The notes below the pieces were generated by a model that was not told where the DNA came from, searched no databases, and saw nothing but the letters and a program-made list of their open reading frames with translations. Of a stretch of 43,396 nt of DNA, positions 1-7,677 are shown piece after piece. The stretch covers positions 1 through 43,396 of the forward strand of contig JAPPOU010000046.1 in the NCBI GenBank assembly GCA_028817795.1, in the 5' to 3' direction. This DNA comes from Alphaproteobacteria bacterium (GTDB lineage: Bacteria > Pseudomonadota > Alphaproteobacteria > Micavibrionales > UBA2020). Position 1 is the first letter of the stretch; the number at the start of each line of letters is the position of its first letter. Position numbers and translations under genes: made by a program.

Positions 1-2
1 TT

Positions 3-266
3 CTACACGATATTATAGGCCGCGATGTGCAAGGGCGTCATGCCGTTCTGGTCCTTTGCATTCACATCCGCCCCCGCCTTGATAAGCGCATGGATCAAGC
101 TTGTGCGGCTATCCCGCACGGCAAAATGCAAAGGCGTCCACCCATCGTGGTCGCGCACATTCACATCTGCGCCCTTTTCAACCAGTTGCAGACCTTGGGA
201 CTTCCACCCGGCCACAGCCAAATCATCCAGCAATTTATGTCCCAGCGTTTTTGCACTTTCGGTCAT
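3..266 (-). CDS. Short ankyrin-repeat protein, apparently truncated
   Basis: 87-residue protein, last gene of the ankyrin operon visible in this window. It holds about two ankyrin repeats, with GADVN and G-W-T-P-L-H-F-A / G-M-T-P-L-H-I-A-A motifs, then stops at a TAG (3-5) directly after an A-A-Y-N sequence where the next helix of a repeat would normally continue. It lacks the C-terminal domain carried by the other operon genes. Its ATG (264-266) lies in an ATGA overlap with the TGA of the upstream gene, and a perfect AAGGAGG sits six bases before it, so it should be translated by coupling. Either it is a genuinely short member, or a nonsense mutation or frameshift cut a longer gene whose remainder lies outside the window. 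Function unknown; ankyrin repeats normally bind proteins. Confidence 0.7.
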   Translation of the reverse strand: MTESAKTLGHKLLDDLAVAGWKSQGLQLVEKGADVNVRDHDGWTPLHFAVRDSRTSLIHALIKAGADVNAKDQNGMTPLHIAAYNIV

Positions 267-1486
267 GTTATGCCTCCTTTTGGCAAAACGGTCTTCCGCG
301 CCAATTGCCTGTGGGGCTGGAATGCAACAACATCCCGGTCTCCGCCTGCCGCGACAAAGGCCTCTGCTGCCGCCTTCACGGCGGCGGGGCTCATGGCATC
401 CATATCGCTGCCGCTCACCGCTTCCTGACCTGTTTCAAGGTTGCGCAGCATCACCGTGCATTGACGGCTCTGAAAGTTAAACAACGTCGTAATCCGGCAT
501 GACAGGTCCGGCAACGTTTCCACTTGCGCGATAGAGGCTGCACCCTGTTTTTTCCAAACTACTTCATGCACTTGTGTATCAATGACTTCATTTTCCGGTA
601 TATCTGGCTGTATATCTTTCGGCGGCGCTGTAACCGGGTGCGCAGATAACAGGTGCTGTATCTCGTAAGATTGTTTTCCCCTTGCCAGCATAGCGGCTGA
701 GTGCATGCTCCGGTTTACTGCTGTGCGATCGGCCCCCGCCTCTAGCAAAAGCGCGACAATCTCTTTCCGTCCATGGTATGCAGCGTAATGCAGTGGCGTA
801 TTTCTCTCACCATCGGCTACATTCACGTCTACCCCGGCCTTTATCATGCTCTTCACCAGCGAAACATATCCTTTTTTAATCGCCAGATGAAACGCGGTTT
901 GCCCACAGGAACCACGCACGGTATCTCCCCGCACGCCCGGCACCATCAATATCTTCAACGCATCTTCATTTGAGGAAAAGAACCTGTTTAATTCCTTAAA
1001 CAGCTTTGCTTCAAGCGCCCCAACGTCAATCGTGGGTGCCTCAGCCTGCGCCGCCCTCTCCAGTTCAGCCGCCAGATCATAATGCTTGTTCAACCGCGCA
1101 ATTTCTGCCGCCGTCAAACCACCTGACATTTTAATGCGGGCATCTGCGCCTGCCTTTATAAGCGCACGGGCGGCAGAAACGCTCCCCTCATCTGCTGTCT
1201 CGTGCAGGGGCGTCCAATTTTCATACGCCTTTTTATCAAACGTGCTTGCCTCCCCCCCCATCTTTATAACAGCATTGACATCCGCGCCCATGCTCACCAA
1301 CGCCGATACCAGCTCTACACTGTTGTTATGCGCCGCCAAATGCAGCGGGGAGCCATTATACCCCCTGCACATACGTACATCCGCGCCCATATGAATGGCT
1401 TCAAGCGCAGCAGATGTATCATTACACTTCACGGCCTTTAAAAGCGCATCGTTCAATATCTCTTGCTTCGCTTTATCGTTTTTCAC
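263..1486 (-). CDS. Ankyrin-repeat protein with shared C-terminal FNF domain
   Basis: 407 residues. There are two ankyrin blocks (about residues 10-135 and 165-280), separated by a linker, with typical GSPLHLAAHNN, NWTPLHETAD and NTPLHYAAYHG helices and GADVN turns. The final ~100 residues begin at VWKKQG and carry the family signature RITTLFNF, a QC pair, NLETGQEA and AAGGD, ending in LPKGGIT. No signal peptide or membrane segment is seen, so it is probably cytoplasmic. The start is GTG (1484-1486) in a GTGA overlap with the upstream stop, preceded by AAAGGCGG. The repeats suggest protein binding; the partner and the role of the C-terminal domain are unknown. Gene reality is very likely; function is open. 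Confidence 0.9.
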   Translation of the reverse strand: MKNDKAKQEILNDALLKAVKCNDTSAALEAIHMGADVRMCRGYNGSPLHLAAHNNSVELVSALVSMGADVNAVIKMGGEASTFDKKAYENWTPLHETADEGSVSAARALIKAGADARIKMSGGLTAAEIARLNKHYDLAAELERAAQAEAPTIDVGALEAKLFKELNRFFSSNEDALKILMVPGVRGDTVRGSCGQTAFHLAIKKGYVSLVKSMIKAGVDVNVADGERNTPLHYAAYHGRKEIVALLLEAGADRTAVNRSMHSAAMLARGKQSYEIQHLLSAHPVTAPPKDIQPDIPENEVIDTQVHEVVWKKQGAASIAQVETLPDLSCRITTLFNFQSRQCTVMLRNLETGQEAVSGSDMDAMSPAAVKAAAEAFVAAGGDRDVVAFQPHRQLARKTVLPKGGIT

Positions 1487-2433
1487 ACCGCACCGCCTTT
1501 TGGCAAGGGGATCAATCTGGGCCGCAATACCGGCACATGTGGCGTAACAACGCCTTCATCTCCACCGTTGGCAATCAACATGTCCCCCGCCTCTTTAACC
1601 GCCTTCGCACCCATGGCGGAAAGGGCGGTGTTACAGACAGCCTCCTGCCCTGTTTCAAGGTTTTCTGTAATTGTCACACATTGCCCGACCGCAAAATTGA
1701 ACAGCATCGTTACCTTGCGATTCAATTCCGGGCAATTTTCCACACAGGCCACGGCCTTATCGCCACGGCGGATCCATTGCGGGTTGATTTCATTTTCGGT
1801 TGTGCTTTTTACAACAGGGCGCACCGCAGGTTTTGGCTTAACAGGCTTGCGCCGCATTTTTGGCGGCACCCGCACCTGTGGCGCAGGCTTTGGCCTGCCT
1901 TCCGCTTTTGCCAAACGTTCTGAAATTTTTTTGTGCCCGGCAATGGCTGCTGTGATGCCAGGTGTATTGCCCCGCTTATCCGCAACACCGGGGTCTGCCC
2001 CCGCACGCAAAAGAAGGCTGACAACCCGGCCAAACCCGGCCCGCGCCGCATAATGCAGTGGCGTTTCTCCGTGGGTATCCACAACATTGACATCAGCCCC
2101 CCATTTAATAAGCTTTTTAACGGTACTAACTTTGCCGGTATAAACGTACTCACCACCCCACCTAGGTGAACACACTCTAGTATGACGCGCGGCAGCATGC
2201 AAAGGCGCTTGCCCATCATAGCGGGCATTCACATCCGCCCCAGCTTGCAACAGATATTCCACCGTGCCTGCCAAGGCACAGTCCGCAGCAGAAAACAATA
2301 TCTCCCCATTGTAAGCATTGACATCCGCGCCACTATCTATCAACAGACGGGCGTGTTTTTCATCATGGCTTTCATCTACCGCCCTCAACAACTTTAAATT
2401 CAGTCTTTGCTGGCTTTCGCTTTTTTCCGTCAT
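1483..2433 (-). CDS. Ankyrin-repeat protein with shared C-terminal FNF domain
   Basis: 316 residues. Three to four ankyrin repeats fill about residues 10-180: the first two are degenerate (GADVNAYNGEILFSAAD, GADVNARYDGQAPLHAAA), and the third is near consensus (GETPLHYAARAGFGRVVSLL). A Pro/Lys-rich linker (residues ~185-210) leads to the C-terminal domain with VTMLFNF, GQC, ITENLETGQEAVC and GGD, ending LPKGGAV. The ATG (2431-2433) overlaps the upstream TGA as ATGA, with AAGGGAGGG five bases before it. The TGA forms GTGA with the next gene. No secretion signal is visible. Role unknown; inferred to be a binding module in the same operon and presumably the same process as its neighbours. Confidence 0.9.
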   Translation of the reverse strand: MTEKSESQQRLNLKLLRAVDESHDEKHARLLIDSGADVNAYNGEILFSAADCALAGTVEYLLQAGADVNARYDGQAPLHAAARHTRVCSPRWGGEYVYTGKVSTVKKLIKWGADVNVVDTHGETPLHYAARAGFGRVVSLLLRAGADPGVADKRGNTPGITAAIAGHKKISERLAKAEGRPKPAPQVRVPPKMRRKPVKPKPAVRPVVKSTTENEINPQWIRRGDKAVACVENCPELNRKVTMLFNFAVGQCVTITENLETGQEAVCNTALSAMGAKAVKEAGDMLIANGGDEGVVTPHVPVLRPRLIPLPKGGAV

Positions 2434-3314
2434 TCACACCCTCCCTTTGCGGGTAGGACATAGCGCATTTTTTTGACAGGCCGTATACTCCCGGCGTTTC
2501 CGCCTCTGTCAGCCAAGGCTTGCGCCGCTTCCTGTACCAGCCCTGCATTGTTGGCATCCATATCCCAGCCATAGGCCGATTCCTGTCCGGTCTTTAAATT
2601 CTCGGTCAATACCGTGCAGTGACGGCTTTGGAAATTGAATAATGACGTCACGCGGCGCTGAAGGGCCGGGTAGGTTTCAACCCGCGCTATCGCCGCATTG
2701 CCCTGCTTTTCCCATACGGCTTCAGCTTCACAGGCCAAAGGCGCCGTTTCGCAAACCACAGGAACATCATTTTTTTCTTCCTGCGGTGGCGGCTCTTTTT
2801 CCACGGGGCTTTCCTGACCCTGAGCCTTTATCTCTGCAGGCCTATCAACAACTTTGGCAACAACATCGCCAGATAGCTCGTAATCACGCAGCAGTTCTGC
2901 CACCTCTGTATGGCCACCCACAACGGCCTTATCTATTGGTCGCAAACCTTCCTTATCTTCAATGGTCCTGTCAGCACCCGCATCCAACAATATGCGGACA
3001 ACATCAATATTATTGTTATGTGCTGCAAAATGAAGGGGCGTCCAGCCACCAGGCGTACCCGTGATGAGATAAGCGCGGGCATTCACATCCGCGCCCCTTT
3101 CAATAAGCGCCTTGACGACACGCCCCGAACCATTCCGCGCCGCATAATGCAAGACGGTCCATTTTCTACGCTTCACATGAACGTCCGCACCCGATTCAAT
3201 CAAGCGCAACATCAAGTTCACATCTCTTTTATCCTTATCAACCAAGATACTGTCAAAAAGCTGGTTCCCTAGCGCTATCGCTCTTTTATCGCGTTTTGTC
3301 GGCCAAAGTTTCAT
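2430..3314 (-). CDS. Ankyrin-repeat protein with shared C-terminal FNF domain
   Basis: 294 residues. Ankyrin repeats occupy about residues 10-145 (WTVLHYAARNGSGRVVKAL, GGWTPLHFAAHNNNIDVVRIL), followed by an acidic/proline linker (~165-190, PVEKEPPPQEEK). The C-terminal domain has VWEKQG, RRVTSLFNF, HCTV, LTENLKTGQES and RGGN. It lacks the second cysteine seen after QEA in several paralogues. The ATG (3312-3314) overlaps the upstream TGA as ATGA, and the run AAAAGGGGGG, encoding the upstream protein's Lys-Gly-Gly, lies just before it as Shine-Dalgarno. No signal peptide. Function unknown. Confidence 0.9.
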   Translation of the reverse strand: MKLWPTKRDKRAIALGNQLFDSILVDKDKRDVNLMLRLIESGADVHVKRRKWTVLHYAARNGSGRVVKALIERGADVNARAYLITGTPGGWTPLHFAAHNNNIDVVRILLDAGADRTIEDKEGLRPIDKAVVGGHTEVAELLRDYELSGDVVAKVVDRPAEIKAQGQESPVEKEPPPQEEKNDVPVVCETAPLACEAEAVWEKQGNAAIARVETYPALQRRVTSLFNFQSRHCTVLTENLKTGQESAYGWDMDANNAGLVQEAAQALADRGGNAGSIRPVKKMRYVLPAKGGCE

Positions 3315-4447
3315 ACCGTCCCCCCTTTTGGCAGAACCCTCATCCGTGCACGGTTTGAGGACAGCATGGATTGAACCCTTTGCTTATCGCCGCCCAGCGT
3401 CACAAAGTTTTGCGCGGCCTGATTGCGGATTTGCGGCGCCATGTCAGCGATCGCCACACTGCAGACAGCATCTTGCCGCGCATCCGTTTTTTCCGTGACA
3501 ATCGTGCACTGGCCTGTTTGGAAATTAAAAACAGAGGTAATACGCCGCGCCAGCGCGGAATAGGTTTCGGTCAGTGAAACTGAAACGGCATCATGCTTTA
3601 TCCAGACACGTCCTGTTTCATCCTCTGTATGAGGAGCTTTCTCCGGCTCCACAGAAACTTGCGCATCTTTTTTATCGGGGGGAGGCTGCGCCGCTGACAC
3701 TTTAACCGCCTTTAACGCATCTTCATTCGTTACAATACCGGCAATTTCCGTGCCGCAGCCCTCCAAAGCCAAATCCCGCACGGTGCGGCCATCCCATGTT
3801 TTGCGCATGACATCCACGCCTGCGACAATCATGGCTTTTAACAGGTCATCATGCCCGCCTCGCGCCGCATAATGCGCCGCCGTCATGCCCTGTCGATCAT
3901 AAACACAGCCAATCGCGCCACTTCTCTCTATCAGCTTCATAATGATTGCATGGTCGATAAAAACGGCAGATTTGGACATTTCCTTTAAAAGCTGTTTTTC
4001 AGCACGCCATTTATGCGGCACAAGCAAGGTTCCAAAATCAGACCCTCTGAGCTGCGCATGATCCGCCGGCGTCAGGCCGGCTGATGTCTTGAGATCGGGG
4101 TCCGCTCCTGCCTCCAGCAAAACCTTAACAACATCAGCACCGCCATCAGAAGCCGCCAAATGCAATGGCGTCCATTTCTTCTGAACTTCCTTGCCCTCAC
4201 CACCCCTGCAAATATCTGTGTGGGCCTTGCCCCGCGCATTCACATCCGCGCCCTTTGCAATCAAAGCTGCGGCAACTTCCGGCATGTCATAGCAGGCTGC
4301 AAAATGTAGCGCCGTCCACCAGCCGTTCTCATTACGTGCATTCACATCCGCGCCCATCTCGATCAGCTCCAGCGCTTTTTCTGCATCGTCCTTACCCAGT
4401 GCCGCAATCAGCGCTTTTCCCAGATTCTTTTCCTTCCTTCCCATCAT
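3311..4447 (-). CDS. Ankyrin-repeat protein with shared C-terminal FNF domain
   Basis: 378 residues. There are two ankyrin blocks (about residues 8-135 and 165-240), the same two-block plan as the 407-residue member. Motifs include GWWTALHFAACYD, KKWTPLHLAASDG and GMTAAHYAARGG. The C-terminal domain has RRITSVFNF, GQCTIVTE, a divergent EKTDARQDAVC in place of ENLxTGQEA, and GGDK, ending LPKGGTV. The gene starts ATG ATG (4445-4447, 4442-4444); the first ATG forms the ATGA overlap. Its Shine-Dalgarno, inside the upstream gene, is the weakest of the series (AAAGAGTGGG). Probably cytoplasmic; function unknown. Confidence 0.9.
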   Translation of the reverse strand: MMGRKEKNLGKALIAALGKDDAEKALELIEMGADVNARNENGWWTALHFAACYDMPEVAAALIAKGADVNARGKAHTDICRGGEGKEVQKKWTPLHLAASDGGADVVKVLLEAGADPDLKTSAGLTPADHAQLRGSDFGTLLVPHKWRAEKQLLKEMSKSAVFIDHAIIMKLIERSGAIGCVYDRQGMTAAHYAARGGHDDLLKAMIVAGVDVMRKTWDGRTVRDLALEGCGTEIAGIVTNEDALKAVKVSAAQPPPDKKDAQVSVEPEKAPHTEDETGRVWIKHDAVSVSLTETYSALARRITSVFNFQTGQCTIVTEKTDARQDAVCSVAIADMAPQIRNQAAQNFVTLGGDKQRVQSMLSSNRARMRVLPKGGTV

Positions 4448-5199
4448 GGCCCACTCTTTCTCGGCAAGGGCTTGAGATGCTGCACACGTGGAAACACAAC
4501 ACGCGCCGCCGCTACATCACCACCCTGCGCTGCCAGATTTTTTGCGGCATCCTGCACAACGGCCATGTTCATATCAGCCATATTCTCTGTACACACGGCT
4601 TCCTGCCCTGTCGCCAGATTTTCGGTGATAATCGTGCATTGCCCGCTTTCAAAATTAAAAACAGATGTGATGGAGCGGCGCATAGACGGGTAAACAGCAG
4701 AATGCGCAATCACGGCCCTTCCCTGCCTTTTCCACGACTGTTGTTCCAGCGTAATGGCAGGCACGCGCGCCGCGCTAGCCAATTGCTTGGCAACACCCTG
4801 CCTGCCCATGGCGACGGCAACATCTTCTGCCGTCAGACCCACAGACATTTTCAAATTTTTGTTTGCACCACCAGCCAGCAATTCTTTTACAACACTCTCG
4901 CTGCCCATATCGGCAGCTTCGTGCAACGGGGTCCATGCGCCGTATTTTATCATTTCAGAGCAGCCAAGCTTGCTATAGGCCTCAGCCATCGCATCAACAT
5001 CTGCACCGCCTTTAATTAAAAGTGCTGCAATCACCCCCCTGTCCTTATGCGCCGCCTGATGGAGCGCTGTCCAATAAAGCTTACCTTCACGCACGTTCGG
5101 ATCTGCCCCGCGCTGAAGCAGGGCTTCTACCTTTAGTGCATTCTCATCATGCACAGCCTGCCACAAAGCTTTATCCAATTCCCGTGGCTGTTTATACAT
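4444..5199 (-). CDS. Ankyrin-repeat protein with shared C-terminal FNF domain
   Basis: 251 residues. Ankyrin repeats cover about residues 10-140 (YWTALHQAAHKDRGVIAAL, AWTPLHEAADMGSESVVKEL). The C-terminal domain starts at SWKRQG and carries RSITSVFNF, GQCTIITENL, TGQEAVC and AQGGD. Its tail, LPRKSGP, departs from the usual LPKGG. The ATG at 5197-5199 overlaps the stop of the upstream gene by eight bases (ATGTATAA), the only junction of this series that is not a four-base overlap. AAAGGG seven bases upstream is the likely ribosome-binding site. No signal peptide. Function unknown. Confidence 0.9.
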   Translation of the reverse strand: MYKQPRELDKALWQAVHDENALKVEALLQRGADPNVREGKLYWTALHQAAHKDRGVIAALLIKGGADVDAMAEAYSKLGCSEMIKYGAWTPLHEAADMGSESVVKELLAGGANKNLKMSVGLTAEDVAVAMGRQGVAKQLASAARVPAITLEQQSWKRQGRAVIAHSAVYPSMRRSITSVFNFESGQCTIITENLATGQEAVCTENMADMNMAVVQDAAKNLAAQGGDVAAARVVFPRVQHLKPLPRKSGP

Positions 5200-5875
5200 G
5201 CGCAGGCCCTTTCTCTACCAAAAGCCGCAGGGGGTTTTTGCGTGGCATTATAAATTTATTCACCGCCGCCGCATCGCCGCCTTGTTCCAAAAGCTTTTCA
5301 GCCGCTGTGCGCACCACATCCGCGTTCATTGAAGCCATATCGGTCATGCACGCTGCTTCCTGTTTTGTTTTCAGGTTTTCAGTGATGACCATGCATTGTC
5401 CGCTTTCAAAATTGAAAACAGAGGTAATACCGCGCGAAAGATCGGGATAATGTTCGATATGGGCAATCACAGCCTCTTTTTGCTTGCGCCAGGGCCTAAC
5501 CTCTGACCGAAAAAAGAGCCGCATCTCATCATGCCGCACCACATCTTCGGGGGTTTCCCCTTCATCGTTTTTGGCGTTTAGATCAGCCCCGGCCGCCAAC
5601 AAAAGCTTGGCAACGCCCAACTTGTTATTATGAGCTGCCAAATGCAGGGGCGTCCATTTATCATTTTTTGCGGCATTCATTTCTGCCCCGGCAGATAGCA
5701 AAGCCTCTACAACCACCGTCAATTCATATTTGGCAGCATAATGCAGCGGCCTCCACCCTCCTTTACCCTTCAGATCAGGATTCGCCCCGCACTGTAAAGC
5801 TTCACACACGGCAACAGCATCCTTTCTTTCAAGCGCCGCTCGCAGCGCGCTATTTGCTTTTTCCTGATCGCTCAC
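5192..5875 (-). CDS. Ankyrin-repeat protein with shared C-terminal FNF domain, first gene of operon
   Basis: 227 residues, promoter-proximal gene of the seven-gene ankyrin operon. Three ankyrin repeats (about residues 5-110) are the most regular of the set (GGWRPLHYAAKYELTVVVEAL, KWTPLHLAAHNNKLGVAKLL). The C-terminal domain has PWRKQKEAVIAH, GITSVFNF, GQCMVITENL, TKQEAAC and EQGGD. The start is GTG at 5873-5875, with AAAAGG eight bases upstream. It is divergent from rpsD across a 214-base AT-rich gap. As the smallest complete member it shows the minimal architecture: one ankyrin block plus one C-terminal domain. Function unknown. Confidence 0.9.
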   Translation of the reverse strand: MSDQEKANSALRAALERKDAVAVCEALQCGANPDLKGKGGWRPLHYAAKYELTVVVEALLSAGAEMNAAKNDKWTPLHLAAHNNKLGVAKLLLAAGADLNAKNDEGETPEDVVRHDEMRLFFRSEVRPWRKQKEAVIAHIEHYPDLSRGITSVFNFESGQCMVITENLKTKQEAACMTDMASMNADVVRTAAEKLLEQGGDAAAVNKFIMPRKNPLRLLVEKGPAHV

Positions 5876-5912
5876 AATTTTTACCTTTTAGGTCTATAGA
5901 ATGACCATAATA

Positions 5913-5941
5913 TCTCTAGCACATCAAATTCCATATTGCAA
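5913..5941 (-). promoter_or_regulatory. Possible promoter of the ankyrin operon
   Basis: On the minus strand, TTGCAA (5936-5941) and TAGAGA (5913-5918) are 17 bases apart, with a TGC just before the second box as in extended -10 elements. Both boxes match consensus only partly, so this is a tentative call. The surrounding sequence is AT-rich and no better pair was seen between the operon and rpsD. Confidence 0.3.
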
Positions 5942-5967
5942 TTAATATCCATAAATAAAATAACCCG

Positions 5968-5995
5968 TTGACTCTGCCATAAAAACCCTTATATT
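5968..5995 (+). promoter_or_regulatory. Promoter of rpsD
   Basis: TTGACT (5968-5973) and TATATT (5990-5995) are separated by 16 bases, a good sigma70-type match. Transcription would start near 6002 and give a leader of about 88 bases before the rpsD start. Confidence 0.7.
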
Positions 5996-6005
5996 CCAGC
6001 CGATT

Positions 6006-6038
6006 CCCGTAAAAGCGGGGCGGGCTCATGAATCCGCC
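6006..6038 (+). promoter_or_regulatory. Structured rpsD leader (two small hairpins)
   Basis: Two short inverted repeats lie in the predicted leader: CCCG (6006-6009) with CGGG (6016-6019), and GGCGG (6019-6023) with CCGCC (6034-6038). They share base 6019, so they could be alternative or stacked structures. S4 is known to repress its own mRNA in other bacteria, so this could be an autoregulatory site, but that is inference only. Confidence 0.3.
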
Positions 6039-6089
6039 GCCCTCCAACGATGGATAAGCGGGACAATATTAAAAAATGAGGAAAATCAA

Positions 6090-6704
6090 ATGGCTAAACG
6101 CCCTCAAGCAAAATATAAAATCGACCGCCGCCTTGGCGTCAACCTGTGGGGCCGCGCAAAATCGCCGGTTAACAAACGTGAATACGGCCCCGGCCAGCAC
6201 GGCCAGAACCGCAAAAAGCCTACAGATTACGCCATTCAGCTGCACGCCAAGCAAAAGCTGAAGGGCTATTACGCCAATATCGGCGAAAAACAGTTCCGCC
6301 GTTATTATCAGGAAGCCCGCCGCCGCAAGGGCGATAACGGCGTGAACCTGATCGAGCTTTTGGAGCGCCGTCTGGATGCCGTTGTTTACCGCATGAAATT
6401 CGTGCCGACCATGTTCGCCGCACGCCAGTTTGTAAACCACGGCCATGTGACCGTGAACGGCAAGCGCGTGACCATCCCCTCCCTTTCCGTCAGCGACGGT
6501 GATGTGATTGAAGTGCGCGAGAAATCACGCCAGATGGCTTTGGTTATCGGTGCCATCGAAAGCCCGGAGCGCGATGTGCCCGGTTATGTCGATGTGGACC
6601 ACAAAACGTTCAAGGGCACGTTTGTGCGCGGCCCAAAACCTGAGGAAGTGCCCTACCCCGTCCGGATGGAGCCAAACCTCATCATCGAATTCTACTCCCG
6701 TTAA
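6090..6704 (+). CDS. rpsD: 30S ribosomal protein S4
   Basis: 204 residues, close to the usual S4 length. The N-terminus shows the S4 pattern ([18 protein letters not shown], then [16 protein letters not shown] and EKQFRRYY). The S4 RNA-binding domain follows at about residues 90-155 ([34 protein letters not shown]). S4 is a primary assembly protein of the 30S subunit and binds 16S rRNA. ATG 6090 has GAGG eight or so bases upstream. It stands alone between the divergent ankyrin operon and a convergent membrane-protein gene, with its own promoter and terminator. Confidence 0.98.
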   Translation: MAKRPQAKYKIDRRLGVNLWGRAKSPVNKREYGPGQHGQNRKKPTDYAIQLHAKQKLKGYYANIGEKQFRRYYQEARRRKGDNGVNLIELLERRLDAVVYRMKFVPTMFAARQFVNHGHVTVNGKRVTIPSLSVSDGDVIEVREKSRQMALVIGAIESPERDVPGYVDVDHKTFKGTFVRGPKPEEVPYPVRMEPNLIIEFYSR

Positions 6705-6721
6705 GCGGGACGAACATCCAG

Positions 6722-6753
6722 AAAAAACCCGCCGTACACCGGCGGGTTTTTTT
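6722..6753. terminator. Bidirectional intrinsic terminator after rpsD
   Basis: CCCGCCG (6728-6734) pairs with CGGCGGG (6740-6746) over a five-base loop, flanked by six A and seven T. It can end rpsD on the plus strand and the convergent gene ending at 6771 on the minus strand. Confidence 0.9.
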
Positions 6754-6770
6754 GTGGTTGCATGCCTTTG

Positions 6771-7514
6771 TCAATTTATTTCCAGCGCATCAACGTACAT
6801 GTAATACCCCGCCCCTGCGGCAACATCATTACACCCCGGCAGCAAAGCGTAATCCCGGTCATCCTTCACCGTATTGGCAGCGCTATAAGATCCATCGCGG
6901 CGGTACATTTCCCAGCGTCTGTTATTGCTTCCCGATGCTGTAGCAAGACCAATGGCGGTTGAACCTGTAAGACGGCGGTTAATCTCTTCACAAGCCTCTT
7001 GAATAAAAGGGCCGATAGCAATAACCGCATCATCCGTTACAGAACCAAGCTCTGCACCGCCGACAGTCACATGAACGTTCGGGTTATACTGCCACGAAAA
7101 ATTGACCAAGATATCCTGGCTGGTATCCAAAAGAGACTCTGCCGGAAAAACGATGGGTATTCCCTCTGTAGGTGCAAACATTCCCATGGTTGTTCCTGTA
7201 GAGGGGTTGCCGCCTATAATGGGCCCGCTATTGTAAACAGAGCCGGACGTCGTATAGGCACTATCGTTCATGCGTAACTGCTCAACATAGCCTGTCACAT
7301 ACACACGCGTTGCAAGGTGCTTCATCAAGTTGACTTGGTCCATAAAGTTCGCGACATCCAAAATCATTTGCTCTTGGTCGACCCTGCCGCTTCCCCGGCC
7401 AGACTGCGTTACCGCATATGATAACGCTGCGAACAGGGCCACCGCGATTAAGATCAGAAAAAGGGCGTTACCTTGCATAGGCTGTCTTTGCGTATACCTG
7501 TTTACAAGCCCCAT
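6771..7514 (-). CDS. Membrane-anchored pilin-like protein A
   Basis: 247 residues. After a short polar N-terminus comes a single hydrophobic segment (about residues 15-36, starting GNALFLILIAV), then a polar extracytoplasmic domain with Gly/Ser/Thr-rich stretches and two cysteines (IQEACEEI, LLPGCNDV). The shape resembles type IV pilin or pseudopilin precursors, but the Glu expected at position +5 of a mature pilin is absent, so the assignment is by form only. Residues from GNALF to GRGSG are identical over 29 positions to the protein at 41400-42071, while the rest is unrelated. The ATG at 7512-7514 has a purine-rich GGGGG upstream. Function unknown, possibly an envelope or filament subunit. 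Confidence 0.75.
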   Translation of the reverse strand: MGLVNRYTQRQPMQGNALFLILIAVALFAALSYAVTQSGRGSGRVDQEQMILDVANFMDQVNLMKHLATRVYVTGYVEQLRMNDSAYTTSGSVYNSGPIIGGNPSTGTTMGMFAPTEGIPIVFPAESLLDTSQDILVNFSWQYNPNVHVTVGGAELGSVTDDAVIAIGPFIQEACEEINRRLTGSTAIGLATASGSNNRRWEMYRRDGSYSAANTVKDDRDYALLPGCNDVAAGAGYYMYVDALEIN

Positions 7515-7529
7515 GCCTTCCCCCTTTCC

Positions 7530-7560
7530 TTTATGAGATCAGGCATGATTGTCTCATAAA
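7530..7560. repeat. Perfect 9-bp inverted repeat upstream of pilin-like gene A
   Basis: TTTATGAGA (7530-7538) and TCTCATAAA (7552-7560) are perfect complements across a 13-base spacer. The dyad covers the likely -10 box and start of transcription of the minus-strand gene at 6771-7514. It looks like a repressor operator, or it could form a hairpin in the mRNA leader. Confidence 0.55.
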
Positions 7561-7576
7561 TATTCAGCCTTTTCAA
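7548..7576 (-). promoter_or_regulatory. Possible promoter of pilin-like gene A
   Basis: On the minus strand, TTGAAA (7571-7576) is followed after 17 bases by GACAAT (7548-7553). The -10 box overlaps the right arm of the inverted repeat at 7530-7560, which would suit repression by a bound dimer. Confidence 0.45.
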
Positions 7577-7623
7577 AGGTATAGTCATACGATTTCCAAA
7601 ACAGACGATCAAAAAACCGGGTA

Positions 7624-7651
7624 TTGAGATATGGAATTTATATGCTATGCT
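7624..7651 (+). promoter_or_regulatory. Promoter of the 496-residue ankyrin gene
   Basis: TTGAGA (7624-7629) and TATGCT (7646-7651) are 16 bases apart. Transcription would begin near 7658, leaving a leader of about 20 bases. This argues against any start codon upstream of 7678. Confidence 0.6.
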
Positions 7652-7677
7652 CACTCCTTGATTTATTAGGAAAAAAC

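Noticed and set aside
55..4360. Recurrent DNA word around cattcacatccgc as a possible CRISPR or regulatory repeat
   Set aside because: It is the reverse complement of codons for the G-A-D-V-N turn of ankyrin repeats, spaced irregularly inside coding frames.
7624..7677. Longer start (TTG 7624) for the large ankyrin gene
   Set aside because: The TTG is the -35 box of a good promoter and transcription would begin downstream of it; ATG 7678 has a proper ribosome-binding site.
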